Shown: piece after piece, positions 34,962 to 37,981 of the stretch
How the letters are laid out: each line of letters begins with the position of its first letter
Numbering within the stretch: position 1 is the stretch's first letter
NCBI GenBank assembly: GCA_023474025.1
Contig: JAMCYH010000283.1
Coordinates: forward strand, 1-37,981
Reading direction: 5' to 3'
DNA length: 37,981 nucleotides
From: Deltaproteobacteria bacterium
GTDB lineage: Bacteria > Desulfobacterota > Desulfomonilia > Desulfomonilales > Desulfomonilaceae
Notes under the pieces: model-generated
The model's database searches: none
Told to the model about the DNA's origin: nothing
The model's input: only the letters and a program-made list of their open reading frames with translations
Translations under genes and position numbers: made by a program

Positions 34962-34990
34962 AATAAAAAAGAGCCTGCTCAAGCAGGCTC
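34962..34990 (-). terminator. Rho-independent terminator (bidirectional, stronger on minus)
   Basis: Perfect 8-bp stem GAGCCTGC (34971-34978) / GCAGGCTC (34983-34990) with a TCAA loop. On the minus strand it is followed by TTTTTTATT (34962-34970), making a strong terminator for the RRM protein gene. On the plus strand a less regular TCATTCTATTT follows, so it may also end the polysaccharide operon. Confidence 0.9.
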
Positions 34991-35029
34991 TCATTCTATT
35001 TATTACTGGTATTAATCAAGGCAAAAGGA

Positions 35030-35341
35030 CTACCAGCGCGAACCACCGCCTCTGTTGTCCCGACGGCCACCGCCGCCGCCACCACCACCGCTGGTTTTTG
35101 GGCGCGCTTCGTTGATTTTCAACGCTCGACCTGCGAAGTCCTTGGAATCAAGTTCCTTGATCGCTCGAAGGCCTTCTTCACGGTTCTGCATCTCAACAAA
35201 TCCAAATCCCCTGGATCTACCCGTAAACTGGTCAGAGATAATCTTGACGGTATCCACCGCCCCATACTCTTCAAACAGACCTTTTAGTTCGCCTTCGCTC
35301 GCATTGAAGGACAGGTTACCGACGTAAATGTTAATACTCAT
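35030..35341 (-). CDS. Glycine-rich RRM RNA-binding protein
   Basis: 103 aa from ATG 35341 (MSINIYVGNL), with AAGGAG about 12 bases upstream; a frame extending to 35380 is less likely. A single RRM domain has RNP2 IYVGNL (5-10) and RNP1 RGFGFVEM (about 46-53). A Gly/Arg-rich tail follows (GGGGGGGGRRDNRGGGSRW). Such short RRM proteins are common in cyanobacteria and Desulfobacterota and often respond to cold or stress. The gene has its own promoter, a leader of about 215 nt and a strong terminator, so it is monocistronic. Confidence 0.95.
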   Translation of the reverse strand: MSINIYVGNLSFNASEGELKGLFEEYGAVDTVKIISDQFTGRSRGFGFVEMQNREEGLRAIKELDSKDFAGRALKINEARPKTSGGGGGGGGRRDNRGGGSRW

Positions 35342-35703
35342 TCTTTCTTTTAGCTCCTTTTGGAAAATCGCCTGACACATTTTAGTGAAAGCGCGTGTGG
35401 ATTGATGGATAGCGGGTCTTGGTGATCGGGGATAAATCGACTGGGTAAATTAGCAGGATATCCGCCGCACGGGCCGCACGAATTACATTCTTAAGTCTCG
35501 CATGACATCCGTGAGCCCAGAAAGTAGGTCAACTGGAGCAATACAAGTTAAGTTTCCCTTTAAATATATAGTACCCAAAATGTATAGTCAATAAAATTCA
35601 GCTAAGATTTCCAACGTTGCGTAAGTTTGGCTTTTCCAAATACAAAAATTGAATTGCCATAATTAAAGATCATTAATTAAACTGTGAATAAATAGAGGTA
35701 AAA
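35342..35703. other. Divergent intergenic region; 5' leader of the RRM gene
   Basis: It holds the RRM gene promoter (listed separately), its leader of about 215 nt, and the start region of the plus-strand membrane protein. No RNA family was recognised. A GC-rich stretch (about 35465-35490, with repeated GCCGCACG) lies within the leader. Upstream of the plus-strand gene the DNA is A/T-rich but shows no convincing promoter. Confidence 0.5.
35563..35591 (-). promoter_or_regulatory. Sigma-70 promoter of the RRM protein gene
   Basis: On the minus strand TTGACT (35586-35591) and TATATT (35563-35568) are separated by exactly 17 bp, a 5/6 and 5/6 consensus match. Transcription from about 35556 would give a leader of about 215 nt before ATG 35341. 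Confidence 0.7.
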
Positions 35704-36378
35704 TTGATCTTGAGAAAAGCCATAGTTGTAACAATTTGGGGTGTTGCTTTCGGATTTGTTGAAGCCTCCGTAGTAGAATACCTCAGAGCGCTCTATTATC
35801 CTCTCTCGGACGGAGGATTCCACTTCCCTATCAAAACACTGGCCGAACTGCAGGCAATGGGACCGCAGCACATCCTGCGACTCAAAATCGAGGTCTTTAG
35901 GGAGTTTTGTACCCTCGTAATGCTTGCCACTATTGGCGTAGCCGCTGCGAGGAACCGGCGCGAGTCGTGGGCGTATTTCATGATTGCCTTTGGTGTATGG
36001 GATATATTTTATTATGTGTGGCTTAAAGTTTTTCTGGATTGGCCTGCAAGTTTGATGACATGGGATCTGCTTTTTCTGCTTCCTGTTCCATGGGTGGCTC
36101 CGGTACTCGCGCCGGTGATCATTTCCCTGGGGCTCGTAGCTTGCGGTCTTGTCGCTCTCGCCTTTGAAGATAAAGGCCAGCCTCTCCTGCTTCCATGGAG
36201 AGACTGGCTTTTGATATCGCTAGGCGGGATTATAGTAATAGTATCCTTGTGTTGGGACTATAAAAATATCACCGCAGGGGGATTCCCAAATCCTTTCGCG
36301 TGGAAAATCTTTGGCGCTGGCCTTATTCTTTCAACCGCCACATTCTTGTTGGCAGTGAGAAAGCGACTGGCGACCTGA
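35704..36378 (+). CDS. Small polytopic membrane protein, function unknown
   Basis: 224 aa from a TTG start at 35704 supported by AGAGGT five bases upstream; there is no nearby in-frame ATG. Six hydrophobic segments can be seen (about residues 6-24, 65-80, 88-110, 120-155 as one or two, 165-182, 200-218). The N-terminal helix is followed by FGFVEASVVEYLRALYYP, and segment three contains WDIFYYVWLKVFLDWP. No catalytic motif or family was recognised. It is convergent with the radical SAM gene, with only 11 bp between the stops. Confidence 0.8.
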   Translation: MILRKAIVVTIWGVAFGFVEASVVEYLRALYYPLSDGGFHFPIKTLAELQAMGPQHILRLKIEVFREFCTLVMLATIGVAAARNRRESWAYFMIAFGVWDIFYYVWLKVFLDWPASLMTWDLLFLLPVPWVAPVLAPVIISLGLVACGLVALAFEDKGQPLLLPWRDWLLISLGGIIVIVSLCWDYKNITAGGFPNPFAWKIFGAGLILSTATFLLAVRKRLAT

Positions 36379-36389
36379 TACATTATTCC

Positions 36390-37805
36390 CTATAACGAGG
36401 TTATTTCAACCGATGTTGAGACATTATCGTCCCAGCCATCCCATAGATAATCGTTTTCTTTCCCATCCGCTATCAGCCTAAGGGCATATCTTACCTGTTC
36501 CTCATACAGCTCACAGAATGCGCCAGGATGATTCATCGCGCCATTTATTTCAAAGGCTTCGGCTGGACACGGAGAGCCACAGAAATGACGCACAGCGCAC
36601 GAAGAACAGGGCTGAATATTTTCGACTTTTCTACCTGTAACAGTCTTGAACGCATCTGTTTCAAGGATTTGCGCGATGTCTCCGTTAAACAGGTTTCCAC
36701 CATTAAATCCGGGCACTCCAACGAATTCGCTACACGGGAACAGATCGCCCTTGGCTCCAACCGCAAAGAAACACCGACCTCCGCCACATGGGGAAATGTC
36801 GCACATAAGTCGGCGCGCTGACGGCGCGACTACGCTGACAAGGACGTTGGCGAAATTGGCTATAACAAGCTTTCGACCTGTCTTTTTATAAAGATCATGA
36901 GTTCGGTCCAGGGCCGCGCTGTAATAGGGCCATAGTTCGTTATCCATTGGTTTGATTTCACGCGCTCCCTGCCTGGTGCATCTAACAGGGTTCAACATGC
37001 CGATAGGGACCTCAAGTTCGTGCATAAAATCAACAATATTGCTGAGGTTGGCCATGTTCTGCATTGTTACAGTACAGATCAAATTATAATTCGGGTATCC
37101 CTTAAGTTTTTCCAACACAGACGTGACCTTGCCGAAAAACCCTTCTCCATTCCAGTTCTTTCGCGTTGAATTGGCGATTGCGGCTTCGTGCCCATCAAGC
37201 GACAAGCCTATGCCAATACCCTCTGAAGTGAGAAAAGAGATAGATTCTTCGTCAAGGAGCGTTCCGTTTGTCTGAACACCGAACAGAAAATCGTCCTTAA
37301 ATTTTTTAATGCCTGCAAACACTGCGTCACGAGCAAGCATAGGCTCTGACCCGTGAAAAATAATTTGTGGCAATCTGCCTTCAGGAAGAGTCTTGTTGAA
37401 AAACTCCTTGAGAATGGACAATGCCGAAATCAGTTGATCTTCCGTCATCTGAACGCCGCTTCGTCGCATATCGTCCGGGATATAACAGTAAGAACAATTC
37501 AGATTGCATCGTTCAGTCGGGTTGAAATAAACTGCTGAAGGCTTTAGACCAAACCTCAGATTGTTTATTTCCTGTACGAAACTGTCCCGTTTCTTATGGA
37601 ATTCCTGCATCAACGCGCTTGAGCCATCAAGAGCGTCGGCTATCTTGTCCTTTTTCAAAAGCGACCAGAACGCTGTATCTGGATCAATGAGCGCTACATA
37701 ATCCTTGTGTCCGATGTCGACGAACTGCATCGTGGGACCCGCCCCTGTATTTGAGTAGCGGCCGCTTGAATAGCCGAATTGTTTTTCCTGCTGGTTTGGT
37801 TCCAT
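36390..37805 (-). CDS. Radical SAM/SPASM enzyme, putative peptide maturase
   Basis: 471 aa from ATG 37805 (MEPNQQEKQF), supported by AGGAG at 37814-37818. The frame remains open to 37880, but that extension reads into a duplicated fragment of the gene itself in another frame. The radical SAM core has CNLNCSYCY (Cys100, 104, 107), then FHGSEP, VQTNGTLLDEE and GIGLSLDG. The C-terminal SPASM-type cluster region has CDISPCGGGRCFFAVGAKGD followed by CSSCAVRHFCGSPCPAE and a last Cys in FCELYEEQ. This resembles anaerobic sulfatase-maturase and peptide-modifying enzymes (for example the CbpB or similar families; assignment uncertain). The N-terminal 85 residues could contain a recognition region. No obvious short Cys-rich precursor peptide gene is visible nearby; upstream DNA is cut off by the window edge. 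Confidence 0.88.
   Translation of the reverse strand: MEPNQQEKQFGYSSGRYSNTGAGPTMQFVDIGHKDYVALIDPDTAFWSLLKKDKIADALDGSSALMQEFHKKRDSFVQEINNLRFGLKPSAVYFNPTERCNLNCSYCYIPDDMRRSGVQMTEDQLISALSILKEFFNKTLPEGRLPQIIFHGSEPMLARDAVFAGIKKFKDDFLFGVQTNGTLLDEESISFLTSEGIGIGLSLDGHEAAIANSTRKNWNGEGFFGKVTSVLEKLKGYPNYNLICTVTMQNMANLSNIVDFMHELEVPIGMLNPVRCTRQGAREIKPMDNELWPYYSAALDRTHDLYKKTGRKLVIANFANVLVSVVAPSARRLMCDISPCGGGRCFFAVGAKGDLFPCSEFVGVPGFNGGNLFNGDIAQILETDAFKTVTGRKVENIQPCSSCAVRHFCGSPCPAEAFEINGAMNHPGAFCELYEEQVRYALRLIADGKENDYLWDGWDDNVSTSVEITSL
37173..37299. repeat. Direct repeat copy A (127 bp), inside the radical SAM gene
   Basis: Identical over 127 bp to 37855-37981, same orientation, offset 682 bp. In this copy it encodes residues about 169-211 of the radical SAM enzyme. 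The flanking base differs at the left (T at 37172, G at 37854); the right boundary cannot be judged because the other copy ends at the window edge. Confidence 0.97.
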
Positions 37806-37854
37806 CAATATTTCTCCTGGTGGATGTCTGGTTCTAATCAGGTTTGACTGGCGG

Positions 37855-37981
37855 GGCGATTGCGGCTTCGTGCCCATCAAGCGACAAGCCTATGCCAATA
37901 CCCTCTGAAGTGAGAAAAGAGATAGATTCTTCGTCAAGGAGCGTTCCGTTTGTCTGAACACCGAACAGAAAATCGTCCTTA
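37855..37981 (-). pseudogene. Direct repeat copy B: partial radical SAM gene fragment or assembly junction
   Basis: Exact duplicate of an internal part of the downstream radical SAM gene, ending at the last base of the window. Read on the minus strand it gives the same residues (from about DDFLFGVQTNG to GHEAAIA) and then runs into an unrelated tail and a TAG near 37835, so as it stands it is a non-functional fragment. The length of 127 bp is a common maximum assembly k-mer, making an assembly graph artefact more likely than a true gene remnant. Confidence 0.7.

Noticed and set aside
35055-35327. Plus-strand frame with a Pro-rich run opposite the RRM gene
   Set aside because: The proline run is the complement of the glycine-rich tail codons; no RBS and no protein features.
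1-37981. CRISPR arrays, tRNA/rRNA genes, insertion sequences, phage or integrase genes
   Set aside because: I scanned for regularly spaced short repeats, tRNA-like cloverleaf signatures and transposase motifs and saw none; the only long exact repeat is the 127-bp terminal one.

Overview
The window looks like chromosomal DNA from an anaerobic Gram-negative bacterium, most plausibly a lactate-using Desulfobacterota (former Deltaproteobacteria, Desulfomonile/Syntrophobacterales-like). This is inferred from gene content only: a GlcD/GlcF plus LutABC plus LctP lactate locus, a Ni-pincer lactate racemase homologue, a glycine-rich RRM protein, a radical SAM/SPASM peptide-type maturase and a large surface-glycan cluster. 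No rRNA, tRNA, CRISPR array, transposase or integrase was found. Both window ends cut through genes or gene fragments.

Layout. (1) 1-4415, minus strand: a membrane VWA+FHA protein followed by two Hsp70/DnaK-like proteins. The first Hsp70 ends without the usual alpha-helical lid; the second runs off the left edge. (2) 4798-10986, minus strand: a 1702-aa secreted YD/RHS-repeat protein whose domain order looks circularly permuted, followed 24 bp later by an ankyrin-repeat exported protein. (3) 11373-19491: a divergent FCD/GntR regulator (minus) and a lactate oxidation operon (plus): GlcD-like flavoprotein, GlcF-like Fe-S protein, LctP permease, LutA, LutB, LutC. A perfect FadR-family operator lies between the -35 and -10 of the putative operon promoter. 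(4) 19656-22477: an ArnC/GtrB-like glycosyltransferase, a WecD-like acetyltransferase and a WecE-like sugar transaminase, which together suggest a dTDP-Fuc4NAc-type sugar. A larA lactate racemase homologue follows at 22563-23897. (5) 24212-34900: a surface polymer cluster with two paralogous 308-aa FemAB/GNAT-like proteins, a CapK/PaaK-type AMP ligase, a glycosyltransferase with a GT2 domain nested inside a GT-B (GT4) enzyme, an ABC exporter, a methyltransferase, a GT2 and a GNAT protein. (6) 35030-37981: an RRM RNA-binding protein with its own promoter, long leader and terminator; a small polytopic membrane protein; and a radical SAM/SPASM enzyme.

Functional reading. Region 3 would import and oxidise lactate under control of a lactate-type (FCD) repressor, and LarA could interconvert D- and L-lactate so both enantiomers are usable. 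Regions 4 and 5 probably make, modify and export a cell-surface glycan or glycolipid. Regions 1 and 2 are the least conventional: a transmembrane VWA/FHA sensor or scaffold with dedicated Hsp70s beside a permuted RHS-type surface protein.

The last 127 bases of the window are an exact direct copy of an internal segment of the radical SAM gene. That length equals a common de Bruijn k-mer (127), so this edge is probably an assembly graph junction (contig end), although a real partial duplication is possible. It also creates a false N-terminal extension for that gene, and the preferred start is therefore 37805.
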